Below are positions 1 through 7,675 of a stretch of 19,434 nt of DNA, one piece after another (the stretch's first letter is position 1; the number at the start of each line of letters is the position of its first letter). Source of the stretch: DATKKG01 sp035543015 (GTDB lineage Archaea; Thermoproteota; Nitrososphaeria; Conexivisphaerales; DTJL01); the NCBI GenBank assembly GCA_035543015.1, contig DATKKG010000083.1:1-19434 (forward strand), in the 5' to 3' direction. The notes below the pieces were generated by a model. The model saw only the letters and a list, made by a program, of their open reading frames with translations, searched no databases and had not been told where the DNA came from. A program made the translations under genes and the position numbers.

Positions 1-699
1 GGCGATGGCGTAGGGGGAGGAGTTGACGAGGTCCCTGTATCGGGCCTCGCTGTCGCTGAGGGCCTCCTCCGCCTTCCTCCTGGCCGTCACGTCTTCGAAG
101 ACAGCGACGGTGCGGTGGGGCCTGCCCTCCTCGTCCCTGACTACCGCGGCGGTCATGGAGATCCAGAGGACGCGGCCGTCCTTGTGTCGGAACCTGGCTT
201 CGACCTGGTAGTACGGCTTCTGCCCGGAGAGGAGCCCGCCTCTGGCGGCCTGGACCCTCTCCCTATCCTCCGAAAGGAGGAAGGACTCCAGGAAGTTGGC
301 CCCGACCGCCTCCCTCTCCGTGTAGCCCATCATCGAGCGCAGGGCCGCGTTGGCCGCCAGGACGTTGCCCTTGAGGTCGGCGAGCCCGATGCCGACGGCG
401 GACGAGTCGAAGATCGAGCGGAAGAGCTCCTCGCTTGCCCTGAGCTCGACCTGGGCCTTGCGAACCGCGTCGGAGTACCACACCATGACGAAGTAGAGGG
501 CCGTTATCGGGACGATCACGAGGGGGAGGTCGATGAGGACCTCCAGGGGGGTGGCCGAGAGGGGGCGCCCGGTGGCGTACACCTCGTAGGTCTTCGAAAT
601 CAGGAGCATCGAGGTCCCGACGATGAACATCAGAGAGGAGACCCTGAGAGGGGTCTGCCTCCTGAAGATCCACGCCCTGAGGCCTGAAGCTTCGGTCAA
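1..699 (-). CDS. Membrane-anchored PAS-domain sensor protein (partial, C-terminus outside window)
   Basis: Translating the minus strand gives 233 residues open through the left edge. Two hydrophobic segments (about 21-37 and 52-75) are followed by a linker helix and a full PAS/PAC domain (about 89-205), with the typical PAS start ELFRSIFDSSAVGIGLADL, the central MMGYTEREAVG and the PAC ending AVFEDVTARRKAEEAL. A second PAS domain begins at about 212 (SEARYRDLVNSSP). Such proteins sense redox, light or small ligands and usually end in a histidine kinase, which would lie left of position 1 and cannot be confirmed. The start is taken as TTG at 699, the first usable codon after an in-frame stop at 708-706; ATG at 630 would cut into the first membrane segment. 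It lies 28 nt behind the 129-residue gene on the same strand, so the two are probably co-transcribed. Confidence 0.88.
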   Translation of the reverse strand, partial: MTEASGLRAWIFRRQTPLRVSSLMFIVGTSMLLISKTYEVYATGRPLSATPLEVLIDLPLVIVPITALYFVMVWYSDAVRKAQVELRASEELFRSIFDSSAVGIGLADLKGNVLAANAALRSMMGYTEREAVGANFLESFLLSEDRERVQAARGGLLSGQKPYYQVEARFRHKDGRVLWISMTAAVVRDEEGRPHRTVAVFEDVTARRKAEEALSDSEARYRDLVNSSPYAIA

Positions 700-727
700 G
701 GGGTTTCAGCTCGACGAGGAGTCGGGC

Positions 728-1117
728 TCAGCGGCGGCCGTCCAGGGAGTTGACGCCCAGGAGGAGAATGTACTCCCGGTCTTCAACCCAGGAACGAGCC
801 CCGCTGTTTCCCATCATGGAGGCCGCCCTCGACGCTGAGACGGCCAGAGGGAAGCCTGCCGTGAGCGCCCTCGTCGTGAACGAGGGAGAAAGCCAAAGCG
901 AAGCCTTCCGGAAGATGGATTCGAGGGCCAAGCGTAGAGCCGCGCCCCTGGCCTGGAGCCCGAGTCGGCAGCACAGGCGGAGGATTCCTCTCTCCACCCG
1001 GTTCAGGGCGACATGTAGAACATGCTGCCTCATCAGGCGTTGCTCGAGGTTGCGAACTTCATCAGTGTCCAGTCCAAGGGCAGTTCGTGCGGCATCCGAG
1101 GCCTGGAAGGCTTGCAT
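728..1117 (-). CDS. Compact conserved-looking hypothetical protein, 129 residues
   Basis: I do not recognise the family. The protein is mostly helical and arginine-rich: a predicted helix with LGLDTDEVRNLEQRLMRQHV (11-34), then VERGILRLCCRLG (41-53), then a basic helix around residues 58-73, and a C-terminal WVEDREYILLLGVN (110-123) that has the look of a conserved motif. There is no signal peptide or clear membrane helix. The start is set at ATG 1117 because TTATAT lies at 1152-1147, 30-35 nt upstream, which is the leaderless spacing seen at other genes here; a longer reading frame from 1183 would run through that TATA box. The PAS sensor follows 28 nt downstream, so a regulatory partnership is possible but unproven. 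Codon pattern and the promoter support a real gene; function is unknown. Confidence 0.72.
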   Translation of the reverse strand: MQAFQASDAARTALGLDTDEVRNLEQRLMRQHVLHVALNRVERGILRLCCRLGLQARGAALRLALESIFRKASLWLSPSFTTRALTAGFPLAVSASRAASMMGNSGARSWVEDREYILLLGVNSLDGRR

Positions 1118-1144
1118 TGGACAATGAACAGAGAAGCAGACAGG

Positions 1145-1153
1145 AGATATAAC
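1145..1153 (-). promoter_or_regulatory. TATA box for the 129-residue gene
   Basis: The minus strand reads GTTATATCT here, with TTATAT at -35 to -30 from the ATG at 1117. This fits archaeal TATA-box spacing for a leaderless transcript. The remainder of the 1118-1294 gap shows no other feature. Confidence 0.6.
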
Positions 1154-1294
1154 GATTTTGAATCGGCTGGAGCGCTGCGGCACCCGTCTGCCGCGAGCGC
1201 CAAGCTCAGAGCCTCGGACTCCTGCAGTTGACGTCCCGGATTCGGAGAAGCGGAGGCGCAGCTCTGGGGGAGAGCATCACCGAGAGGACCGCTT

Positions 1295-2173
1295 CTACCT
1301 TCTCGAGAGGCGCCTCAGGTACGAATGCAGGGAGGATGAAACGATGACGATCATGCCAGCCAGGATGAGAGTGGCCGAGCACACCGCCAGGATGGTGTTC
1401 GAGTAGTTCTGCCTAAGGAAGACTATACCGGTCCACCCCATCAGCACGATGCCCGTGGCCGAGATGGCCACTCCCCCGGCCATGGCCAGCGCGTCCGGCC
1501 TGTCATCCCGGAAGAACCTGTACGTCTCCTCCCGCTGGCCGACGGACCCGGTAGCCTTCTTCAGTTCGATGGCGGGCTTGAGGCGAGGGCTCGAGGTGTC
1601 GAAGAAGACCGCCATGAGCTTCAGGCCGACGTCGGCGATCTCGTGGTCGTCTCCCGCCGCCATTGACTTGAAGAAGTCCGCGCCGGCGTGCGTGGAGAGG
1701 GCCCTGGAGTTCAGCGCGAAGAGGTTGGCATGGAGGGCCAGGACCCCGTCCTCTTCATGGACGCCCACCGTGATGTCGGATTCGCGCCTGATCAGGGGCG
1801 ATATCAGCTTCGGAATGAAGGAAGGGTCGTTGCTCCTGTGCAGGTCCATCACGACGACGAAAGACGGGTCCAGGGCCATCGCCTCCTTGAAAAGCTCGGC
1901 CATCACCTCCTCTCTCCCCCTTCCAGCCGTGTGGCCGACTGTGAAGGCGCCGGCGCTGCGGGCCTGTTCCACCTTCTGCACGGAAGACCCGGCCTCAGTG
2001 ACCAGGACCCTGTCCACGTACTGCTGGGCGGCCGTCACGGTCGCCCCGATGTCCTTGTCGCCTTCAAGCGAAGGTATGCACAGGACGGTCTTCCCGCGCT
2101 GGTGTACGTCGGTCGAGGACTTACCCCTAGCTCCCAGCAGGTGCGACAGGCCTTCGGTAGTTGCTCCGCTCAT
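1295..2173 (-). CDS. Glycosyltransferase family 2-like membrane protein with altered active-site motif
   Basis: The 292-residue protein follows the GT-A layout of dolichol-phosphate sugar synthases. IPSLEGDKDIGATV (33-46) stands where IPAYNEEKTIG is usual, YVDRVLVTEAGSS (52-64) where the DDGS element is expected, and VVVMDLHRSNDPSFIPKL (106-123) where the DADGQHDP metal-binding motif sits. The C-terminus has two membrane helices (about 229-252 and 258-282) and a basic tail, a common arrangement in archaeal lipid-linked sugar enzymes. The first aspartate (D110) is kept but the second position of the DxD is lost (D-L-H), and the early motifs are also changed, so it may be a diverged enzyme or a non-catalytic relative. 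The start is ATG 2173, with an AAATAC box at -31 to -26. It stands alone as a transcript, divergent from the GT-C gene at 2534. Confidence 0.82.
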   Translation of the reverse strand: MSGATTEGLSHLLGARGKSSTDVHQRGKTVLCIPSLEGDKDIGATVTAAQQYVDRVLVTEAGSSVQKVEQARSAGAFTVGHTAGRGREEVMAELFKEAMALDPSFVVVMDLHRSNDPSFIPKLISPLIRRESDITVGVHEEDGVLALHANLFALNSRALSTHAGADFFKSMAAGDDHEIADVGLKLMAVFFDTSSPRLKPAIELKKATGSVGQREETYRFFRDDRPDALAMAGGVAISATGIVLMGWTGIVFLRQNYSNTILAVCSATLILAGMIVIVSSSLHSYLRRLSRR

Positions 2174-2198
2174 TGCAGCGTCCCTGTCCGGTAAGGTG

Positions 2199-2217
2199 GT
2201 ATTTGGATGCCTATAGA
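2199..2217 (-). promoter_or_regulatory. Possible promoter of the GT2-like gene
   Basis: On the minus strand CTATAGG (2217-2211) and CCAAATAC (2206-2199) lie 38-44 and 26-33 nt upstream of the ATG at 2173. The second has the spacing of a leaderless promoter and the first has the better TATA sequence; I cannot choose between them. Confidence 0.35.
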
Positions 2218-2449
2218 TGCTACCCTCGACCGGCCCGGCAGTAGAGCGGCCGCCGACCGGGAGTCGGGTCCTTCGGGTCCCTCAAGATTGAGCCATCCAG
2301 GAGCTCGGCGGCGGGGAGTTCGGCCGGAGCCTCCGCGGCCCCTTCTCCACACGAGAATCAAGCGGTCCTCCTGACGGGCCTGAGACCGCATGACGGAGAC
2401 GTCGAGCCCTCACAGGAGCCGGGGATCGGAACGGGCCCCTGCGTTCAGT

Positions 2450-2459
2450 TGAAATAAGA
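2450..2459 (+). promoter_or_regulatory. Possible TATA-like promoter upstream of the 700-residue GT-C gene
   Basis: TTGAAATAAG is the only A/T-rich stretch in an otherwise GC-rich leader. Transcription would begin near 2480, giving a leader of roughly 55 nt, which fits the use of a Shine-Dalgarno site at 2526-2530. Confidence 0.35.
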
Positions 2460-2525
2460 AGTCGCTGTAGGTGCAATCCGAGGCAAAGCGCGTGGGGGAT
2501 TCGGGCGCCCGCCGGTGAGGGTTGT

Positions 2526-2530
2526 GAGGT
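2526..2530 (+). promoter_or_regulatory. Ribosome binding site that sets the TTG start at 2534
   Basis: GAGGT sits 3 nt before the TTG codon at 2534. An in-frame TGA at 2525-2527 excludes any start further upstream. Confidence 0.55.
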
Positions 2531-2533
2531 AGC

Positions 2534-4636
2534 TTGGTCGAGACCCTGGTCGCTCTCCTTATGACCTGGCTAGCCTGCCTCGTCTACCTCCTTGCCGGCT
2601 ACTTCATGCTTACCGTGGCGCAGCCGATCGCCCGGAGGGCGGGACTGACACTTGCAGCCTCCCCCTGCCATAGGCTCTCTGCCAGCCTGATCTCCGTCGT
2701 CTTCCTGGTGTGCGTCTGCAGCTTCCCCTTGAGGGTCGGGTTCGGCTCCGCATCCTCCTTTGTTGGGGTCCTGGGGCCGCTCATCTCCTTGATGGCGGCA
2801 GCGGGCTCGGTCCTCTTCTTCCTTGACTTGAAGAGAGGGACCGTCGCAGCAAGCCTGCGGCCCGAGGAAGCGGTCTACGCTGCGGTGCTGGTCTCCCTCC
2901 TCTTCGTCATCTCCTACTTCTACGTCTCACAGTCCGTCGACACCAACTACGACTTCTACTACGCCAATTACAAGGCCATCGGGTGGGCGCTCCACGATGG
3001 CAACATGGCAAACCCGCTCCTCCAGCAGTGGTACGACCTCAGGGGCTTCCCGGCCTACTGGAGCTACGTGGCCCTCGGCGGGGTTGTGGGAGACGCGGCC
3101 TCTGTCTTCTCGGTCCCCCTGGCCGCCCTCCTTTCGACATGTATCGCGGTCTACGCGATCGCGAAGGACTTCTTCGGTCGGAAGGCTGGTCTGGCGTCCG
3201 CCCTCATCATCCTGGCTTCGCCTCTCACCTTCCTCTACTCCTACAGGGGCCTCGACATGGACCTCCTTGTTTATGCCGCCGTCCTGGTCGCCTTCTACGC
3301 CTCCCTGAAGTCTCTGAAGGGGAGAGCAGGCTCCGCGACATGGGGCCTTCTCTCAGGCGTCGCCGCAGGCGCGGCCATGATGGCGGACCCCAAGGGCTTC
3401 ATAGTCCTGCTGATCCTTCCCGTCTCCCTGGCGCTGTCCTGGGCGATGAGACAAGGAGGCCCCCGGCCCCGGGCTGCGCTTCTATGGTTCCTCGGAGCTT
3501 CTCCGGCCCTGGCCTGGACCGCCCTCTTCGGGTACCTTCAGGTCTATCTCCATCCGGTTCACGCGCTGGTCCAGCTGCCCCCGACGGGCCCCGGTTGGGC
3601 TCCCTCGAACTTGGTCAACGTCTTCTACGCGATGACCGGGCTGCTGTCGTATCCCTTCTATGCGTTCCCCCTCGCCCTGCTCGCCTTCCTGGCCGCGGCC
3701 ACCGTGCTCGTGGCCCTTCGTGAGCCGCACATCGCCCAGCTGCTGGCCTTCGCGCTCGTGGTCATCGCCTCCGTCTTCGCCTTCGCGGGGGGAGGCATAG
3801 GCGTCGACAACTGGAGGTACTTCTACCTCACCGTCCCGGTCCTCGCTATCTTGATGGCCCTGGCGCTGGAGAGAATTGCCGGGGGCGAGTGGCTCGTCCC
3901 GGCCTCGGCCGTCTTCTCCGCCGCCTACGTCTCCACCCTGATCGGCACGGCGATCGGCTTCAACGCCAGCTCCTTCTGGTTCGCCAACACCGTGCGTGGG
4001 ATGAGCGCGTGGGTCGACCCGGCCATCGTCCCATGGGCCGTCAGCTCAGCCCTGATGGCGGCGGCATATCTCGTCCTGAGGTCCTCCAGGGGAGAAGCCG
4101 TTCGTCTGAGGATCAAGGCCCTGGCGCCGACCGGCGGGGGAAGGAACCTGGCGTGGGGCGTGCTGGGCCTCGTTCTGATTTCGCTCGTCGTCGCACCTTT
4201 CCTCCCGACGATCCAGGGGACGGCCCTGGCCGACATCTCACAGGTCAGGGACACCGGGCCCACCTGGAACCTGGGGCTGAGGGCCCCATTCGGATACATC
4301 GCGACCAGCCATTCGATGTTCCAAGGAAGCGCGTTCATCACCTTCGAGGCTTACGGAATCGAATACTACGCGGGGGTCCCATCGCTGGACCTGAGCCAGC
4401 CTGCCCAGGCAGCCCCCCTCCTTCCATACATCAACGACTCGGCCGCCCTGAGGTCGTTCCTGCTGAGCCACGGGATACGGTTTGCCCTGTTCCCCAAGGT
4501 CTCCAACACAGCGAACGAAGTGGGCCCGGACTTCCTGTCTCTGGAGGTGAGCACGCGCGTCGGCGCCCTCGTGGGCAACGCCACCATACTGAAGGTCTGG
4601 GACGGTTGGGCGCTGTACACACTCGCGCAGGGCTAG
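2534..4636 (+). CDS. GT-C fold integral membrane glycosyltransferase (GT39/ArnT-like), 700 residues
   Basis: There are roughly a dozen hydrophobic helices over residues 1-560, followed by a soluble C-terminal domain of about 140 residues. After the early helices comes an outward loop with VDTNYDFYYANYKAIGW, the place where GT-C enzymes carry the catalytic acidic residue. The C-terminal domain contains AFITFEAYGIEYYAGVPSLD and LLSHGIRFALFPKV, resembling the end of archaeal dolichyl-phosphate-mannose protein mannosyltransferase-like proteins. There is no WWDYG motif, so it is not a standard AglB oligosaccharyltransferase. It probably transfers a sugar from a polyprenyl-phosphate donor to a lipid-linked glycan or a protein on the outer face of the membrane; donor and acceptor are unknown. 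The start is TTG 2534, backed by GAGGT just upstream and an in-frame stop before it. It heads the plus-strand glycan cluster. Confidence 0.85.
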   Translation: MVETLVALLMTWLACLVYLLAGYFMLTVAQPIARRAGLTLAASPCHRLSASLISVVFLVCVCSFPLRVGFGSASSFVGVLGPLISLMAAAGSVLFFLDLKRGTVAASLRPEEAVYAAVLVSLLFVISYFYVSQSVDTNYDFYYANYKAIGWALHDGNMANPLLQQWYDLRGFPAYWSYVALGGVVGDAASVFSVPLAALLSTCIAVYAIAKDFFGRKAGLASALIILASPLTFLYSYRGLDMDLLVYAAVLVAFYASLKSLKGRAGSATWGLLSGVAAGAAMMADPKGFIVLLILPVSLALSWAMRQGGPRPRAALLWFLGASPALAWTALFGYLQVYLHPVHALVQLPPTGPGWAPSNLVNVFYAMTGLLSYPFYAFPLALLAFLAAATVLVALREPHIAQLLAFALVVIASVFAFAGGGIGVDNWRYFYLTVPVLAILMALALERIAGGEWLVPASAVFSAAYVSTLIGTAIGFNASSFWFANTVRGMSAWVDPAIVPWAVSSALMAAAYLVLRSSRGEAVRLRIKALAPTGGGRNLAWGVLGLVLISLVVAPFLPTIQGTALADISQVRDTGPTWNLGLRAPFGYIATSHSMFQGSAFITFEAYGIEYYAGVPSLDLSQPAQAAPLLPYINDSAALRSFLLSHGIRFALFPKVSNTANEVGPDFLSLEVSTRVGALVGNATILKVWDGWALYTLAQG

Positions 4637-4683
4637 CCGGCCGCAGTCGGCGGGCTGAGCTCCATGAATCCTCATGCTAGCTG

Positions 4684-4690
4684 TTTATAT
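4684..4690 (+). promoter_or_regulatory. Strong TATA box for the beta-propeller surface protein
   Basis: TTTATAT lies at -34 to -28 from the TTG start at 4718 and there is no Shine-Dalgarno, so the transcript is probably leaderless. It is the clearest promoter in the window and suggests independent, strong expression of this surface protein. Confidence 0.68.
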
Positions 4691-4717
4691 CCGAGATAGC
4701 CTTCTACCTATCGTGAC

Positions 4718-6655
4718 TTGAGGAAATCGCTCATCCTAGGTGCAGTTCTCATCACAGCAGTTTTGGTCTCGAGCGCTTTCGTCTTCCTGTTCATTCGGAC
4801 TGGAAACGTCACGCCCGTTGGAACCGCCTCCAATGCCCGCGATGAGTTGCGGACGCTCGGCTGGCGCACCTTGGTGAACGAGTCCAGGGGTGGCGATCCG
4901 CCGCCGACCGTCAATTGGGACAGCTTGTACGGCGGCACCGGCAACGACACGGGCATGTCGGCCGTCGCGACGGGCGACGGAGGCTTCGTTCTGGCAGGGA
5001 ACACGAACTCCTTCGGGGTGACGACGCAGCAGGGCTGGCTCGTCAGGACGGATTCGAACGGGAACGTGGTATGGAACTACACTTACGGCGGGACGGCGGG
5101 GAACGTCGTCGAGAAGGTGATAGCGGCGGGAGACGGCGGCTTCGTCGCGGTGGGCTTCACAAACTCCACCGGTCCCATTGGATATACTCCCGCCAGGGGA
5201 GCGGGCGGGTACGACGCATGGCTCTTCAAGGTGTCCTCCACGGGATCCCTTGAGTGGGAGAGGCTCTTCGGAGGCTCGGCGAACGACTATGCCTACGACG
5301 TGGTGAAGACGGCCGACGGGGGCTACATACTGGCGGGCGCGACCGCCTCGGTTGACCTCGGCCAGCTCGACATGTACCTCGTCAAGACGGATTCGGACGG
5401 CAACCAGCAGTGGACCTCGACCGTCAGCCGGGTTGGCGACACGGTGGCCTACGCCGTGACCCCTGCCTCCGGCGGCGTGTACGTCGCGGCCGGGTACACC
5501 AACGCTTCGGGGACCGACGACCTCTTTGTTGTCAAGACGGACACCGTCGGCCACGAGGCGACCTCCTTCATGCTGCAGGAGCCGGGGGTCGACGTTGCGC
5601 ACGGGGTCGTCCAGGCGGGCGACGGAGGCTTCTACGTGGAGGCCGTCACCAACTCCTTCAGCAGCTCCTACCAGATGTGGCTGCTCAAGTTCAACAGCAC
5701 GCTGTCAGAAGCGTGGGGCCACGTCTACGGATCGAGCCATGACACCTTCGGCTACTCGCTTTTGAGAGCGGCGGACGGCGGTCTCCTTGTGGCCGGCTCC
5801 ATAAGGAACTCCACCAGCGGCCCCCAGGACGTCTTCGTGATGAAGACTGACAGCCAGGGAAGCCAAATCTGGAACATGACGTTCGGCGGCTCCGGAGACG
5901 ACGTGGCCTATTCGATAACCGGCTCAGGCGTGGATGGCTACGTGATAGCCGCCACTACCAACTCTTTCAGTTCAAGCAACGACGCCTGGCTGATCAACCT
6001 TGGCAGCGACTTCTTCTTCTATCCCTATCTGGTCTCGGGCAACGTGAATGCCACGGTTGTGGTAGGTAACAGCGTTCCACATCCTCCCTGCGGCGCAGCG
6101 AATACGGGCGACACGGTCGGAGGGATGCAGGTAGCAGAAGGAATGGGAGTCTACCGTTCAGGACTCGGAGGGCAGTACTACCTAGACACGGACATAGCGA
6201 AGTACAACAGCTCGATCGATCTGGTCTACTACAGCTTCCCCAACGTGACCAACGTAATAGCGGTCGGAGGGCCTGGAGTCGACATGCTCAGTTACAAGTA
6301 CTTCTTCAATCCGTGGTACGGGCCGGTCTACTACCAGGAGAACTTCACCAGTGGCGTGGTCTATATGATAACCCCCACCAACACCTACAATTCGTCGACC
6401 TGGGTGAGCCCTGGCCACGACCTCGCACTCCTTGAATCCGTCTACGTGCCTTCGGAGGGAAGATGGGTGATGGAAGTCGGCGGATTCGGCGGGGACGGCA
6501 GCAGAGCTGCTGGGCTGGCTCTACAGATGGCGAACACGGGCCAGCTTCCTTTCACCCTCCAGGGTAGGGCGATGCTCATTCAGTGGATAGACTCCAACGG
6601 CAACGCGAAGGTCGACACAGGCGACACGTTCAACGTCATAGAGATAGTCCCCTAG
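4718..6655 (+). CDS. Secreted or anchored seven-repeat beta-propeller glycoprotein with S-layer-like C-terminal domain
   Basis: The N-terminus (RKSL, then a hydrophobic stretch to about residue 26) is an uncleaved anchor or signal peptide. Residues 66-430 hold seven repeats of about 50 residues. Each has a W..xFGG..ND-like opening, a [A/T]DGGY[I/V]LAG core and a D.[W/F]L[V/L]K.D..G close, as in secreted seven-bladed propellers; repeats 4-6 are diverged. Residues 431-645 differ: NVIAVGGPGVDML (511-523) and GGFGGDGSRAAGLAL near the end resemble the GGPxxN and GYSxEDTRxA elements of archaeal S-layer proteins. At least 14 N-X-S/T sequons are present, which fits a heavily N-glycosylated cell-surface protein. 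There is no C-terminal membrane helix. The start is TTG 4718 from TATA spacing. It sits inside the glycosyltransferase cluster and is a likely acceptor of the glycan made there. Confidence 0.82.
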   Translation: MRKSLILGAVLITAVLVSSAFVFLFIRTGNVTPVGTASNARDELRTLGWRTLVNESRGGDPPPTVNWDSLYGGTGNDTGMSAVATGDGGFVLAGNTNSFGVTTQQGWLVRTDSNGNVVWNYTYGGTAGNVVEKVIAAGDGGFVAVGFTNSTGPIGYTPARGAGGYDAWLFKVSSTGSLEWERLFGGSANDYAYDVVKTADGGYILAGATASVDLGQLDMYLVKTDSDGNQQWTSTVSRVGDTVAYAVTPASGGVYVAAGYTNASGTDDLFVVKTDTVGHEATSFMLQEPGVDVAHGVVQAGDGGFYVEAVTNSFSSSYQMWLLKFNSTLSEAWGHVYGSSHDTFGYSLLRAADGGLLVAGSIRNSTSGPQDVFVMKTDSQGSQIWNMTFGGSGDDVAYSITGSGVDGYVIAATTNSFSSSNDAWLINLGSDFFFYPYLVSGNVNATVVVGNSVPHPPCGAANTGDTVGGMQVAEGMGVYRSGLGGQYYLDTDIAKYNSSIDLVYYSFPNVTNVIAVGGPGVDMLSYKYFFNPWYGPVYYQENFTSGVVYMITPTNTYNSSTWVSPGHDLALLESVYVPSEGRWVMEVGGFGGDGSRAAGLALQMANTGQLPFTLQGRAMLIQWIDSNGNAKVDTGDTFNVIEIVP

Positions 6656-6658
6656 GAG
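6654..6658 (+). promoter_or_regulatory. Ribosome binding site for the GT2 gene at 6668
   Basis: AGGAG overlaps the stop codon of the propeller gene and lies 9 nt before the GTG start. This supports that start and co-transcription of the two genes. Confidence 0.6.
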
Positions 6659-6667
6659 AACTGAAAA

Positions 6668-7642
6668 GTGTCTTCTGGATCCCCAGATGAGATTGAGACC
6701 CTAGGCCATCACGTAGAGAAGTCGGCTGCGGGCTCAAGGCCACCCAGCGTTTCAGTTGGAATCTGCGCGTACACCGAACTGGACAGCACCCTGCGACTGG
6801 TGGACGAAGCCCTCGCCGTCCACAGTCCTCGCTTCAATGTAGAGGAAGTGATTGTCGCCACCCCCAACCGGGCCATCGTTCAGCAGCTCAAGGGGAAGGA
6901 CCCGAGGGTGCGTGTGATAGCCGAGGAAAGGCGAGAGGGGAAGGTGACAGCACTCAGGAAGGTCCTCAAGGCTGCAACTTCGGAGATCTTCATCCATATC
7001 TCGGCGGACGTAAGGTTACAGCCCGATGCCATACCGAACCTGGTGCAAGACCTTGTCGACGATCCAGGGTGCGGGGCTGTGGTGTCACACATCAAGCTGG
7101 TGAACCGAGGAGGGATCGTGGACAGGGCGAGCGTGTTGATCTTCACACTCTTCAACAACATGAATCAGATGCTGAACGAGGAGGGTAAGCTGGGCATGCT
7201 GGGCGATGTCTACGCATTGAGACGAGAAGCGGCCACGGTGCCTCCGGCCGACGTCATAAACGAGGACGCCTTCATCGGACTGGCGCTGAGGGACATGGGC
7301 TACCACATCCACAAGTCGAAGAGGGCGGTAGTCTGGATCGCCGGCCCACGCACCCCGACCGACTACATCTTCCAGAGGACGAGGATACTCTTCGGGCATC
7401 TCCAGCTCATAGGCGAGCACAAGGAGTTTCCGACCACCTTCGAGGTCACGACCCCCAAGTCCCCAGTGAGGAACTTGAAGGTGCTCGGCAAGACGCTGGG
7501 CGAGCTGGGACCCGCCTACGTCCCCGCGCTGGGGCTGGCCGTGATCCTCGAGGTGATGTGCCTCGGGCTGGCGGGCGCGTCCAGGGCGTTCCACACAAGC
7601 TACAAGCAGTGGCGGGTCATCCAGAGCACAAAGCAGATTTAG
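6668..7642 (+). CDS. Family 2 glycosyltransferase, 324 residues
   Basis: The GT-A domain begins at SVSVGICAYTELDSTLRLV (27-45). EGKVTALRKVLKAATSEIFI (90-109) precedes the metal-binding region, read as ISADVRLQPDAIPNL (111-125) in place of the usual DAD. VINEDAFIGLALRDMGY (196-212) carries the catalytic acidic pair, and FQRTRILFGH (235-244) matches the Q-x-x-R-W element of processive-type GT2 enzymes. A hydrophobic stretch at about 275-300 may attach the C-terminus to the membrane. The reaction is sugar transfer from a nucleotide sugar to a lipid or glycan acceptor on the cytoplasmic face; specificity cannot be read from sequence. GTG at 6668 is preceded by AGGAG, and the gene follows the propeller gene by 12 nt, so they share a transcript. 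Confidence 0.88.
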   Translation: MSSGSPDEIETLGHHVEKSAAGSRPPSVSVGICAYTELDSTLRLVDEALAVHSPRFNVEEVIVATPNRAIVQQLKGKDPRVRVIAEERREGKVTALRKVLKAATSEIFIHISADVRLQPDAIPNLVQDLVDDPGCGAVVSHIKLVNRGGIVDRASVLIFTLFNNMNQMLNEEGKLGMLGDVYALRREAATVPPADVINEDAFIGLALRDMGYHIHKSKRAVVWIAGPRTPTDYIFQRTRILFGHLQLIGEHKEFPTTFEVTTPKSPVRNLKVLGKTLGELGPAYVPALGLAVILEVMCLGLAGASRAFHTSYKQWRVIQSTKQI

Positions 7643-7675
7643 CTCGGGGCTGCTATCACGGTTGAGCTGTTGGGC

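Larger units (their letters stand above)
2174..2533. other. 360-nt divergent intergenic region
   Basis: No convincing gene lies here. Short minus-strand frames across it are arginine- and proline-rich with no recognisable protein character. The left edge holds TATA-like boxes for the minus-strand GT2-like gene; TTGAAATAAG at 2450-2459 may be the promoter of the plus-strand gene at 2534. A short direct repeat GGGTCC(TTC)GGGTCCC occurs near 2265-2281. I see no tRNA cloverleaf or clear terminator. Confidence 0.5.

Noticed and set aside
115..687. Long plus-strand open frame of 190 codons over the PAS gene
   Set aside because: It is antisense to a clear PAS domain and encodes repetitive Arg/Glu/Gly-rich sequence; a GC-rich shadow frame.
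2250..2290. Possible tRNA T-arm (GGGTCCTTCGGGTCCC)
   Set aside because: The bases form a direct repeat rather than a 5-bp stem, and no acceptor, D or anticodon arms can be drawn around it.
2170..2476. Two overlapping minus-strand reading frames (73 and 64 codons) in the intergenic spacer
   Set aside because: Composition is arginine/proline-rich as expected of non-coding GC-rich DNA, no conserved pattern is visible, and no ribosome binding site or well-placed TATA box precedes them.
2534..4636. AglB/STT3 oligosaccharyltransferase identity for the 700-residue GT-C protein
   Set aside because: No WWDxG motif or the large C-terminal domain of AglB is present; the C-terminal sequence fits GT39-like proteins better.
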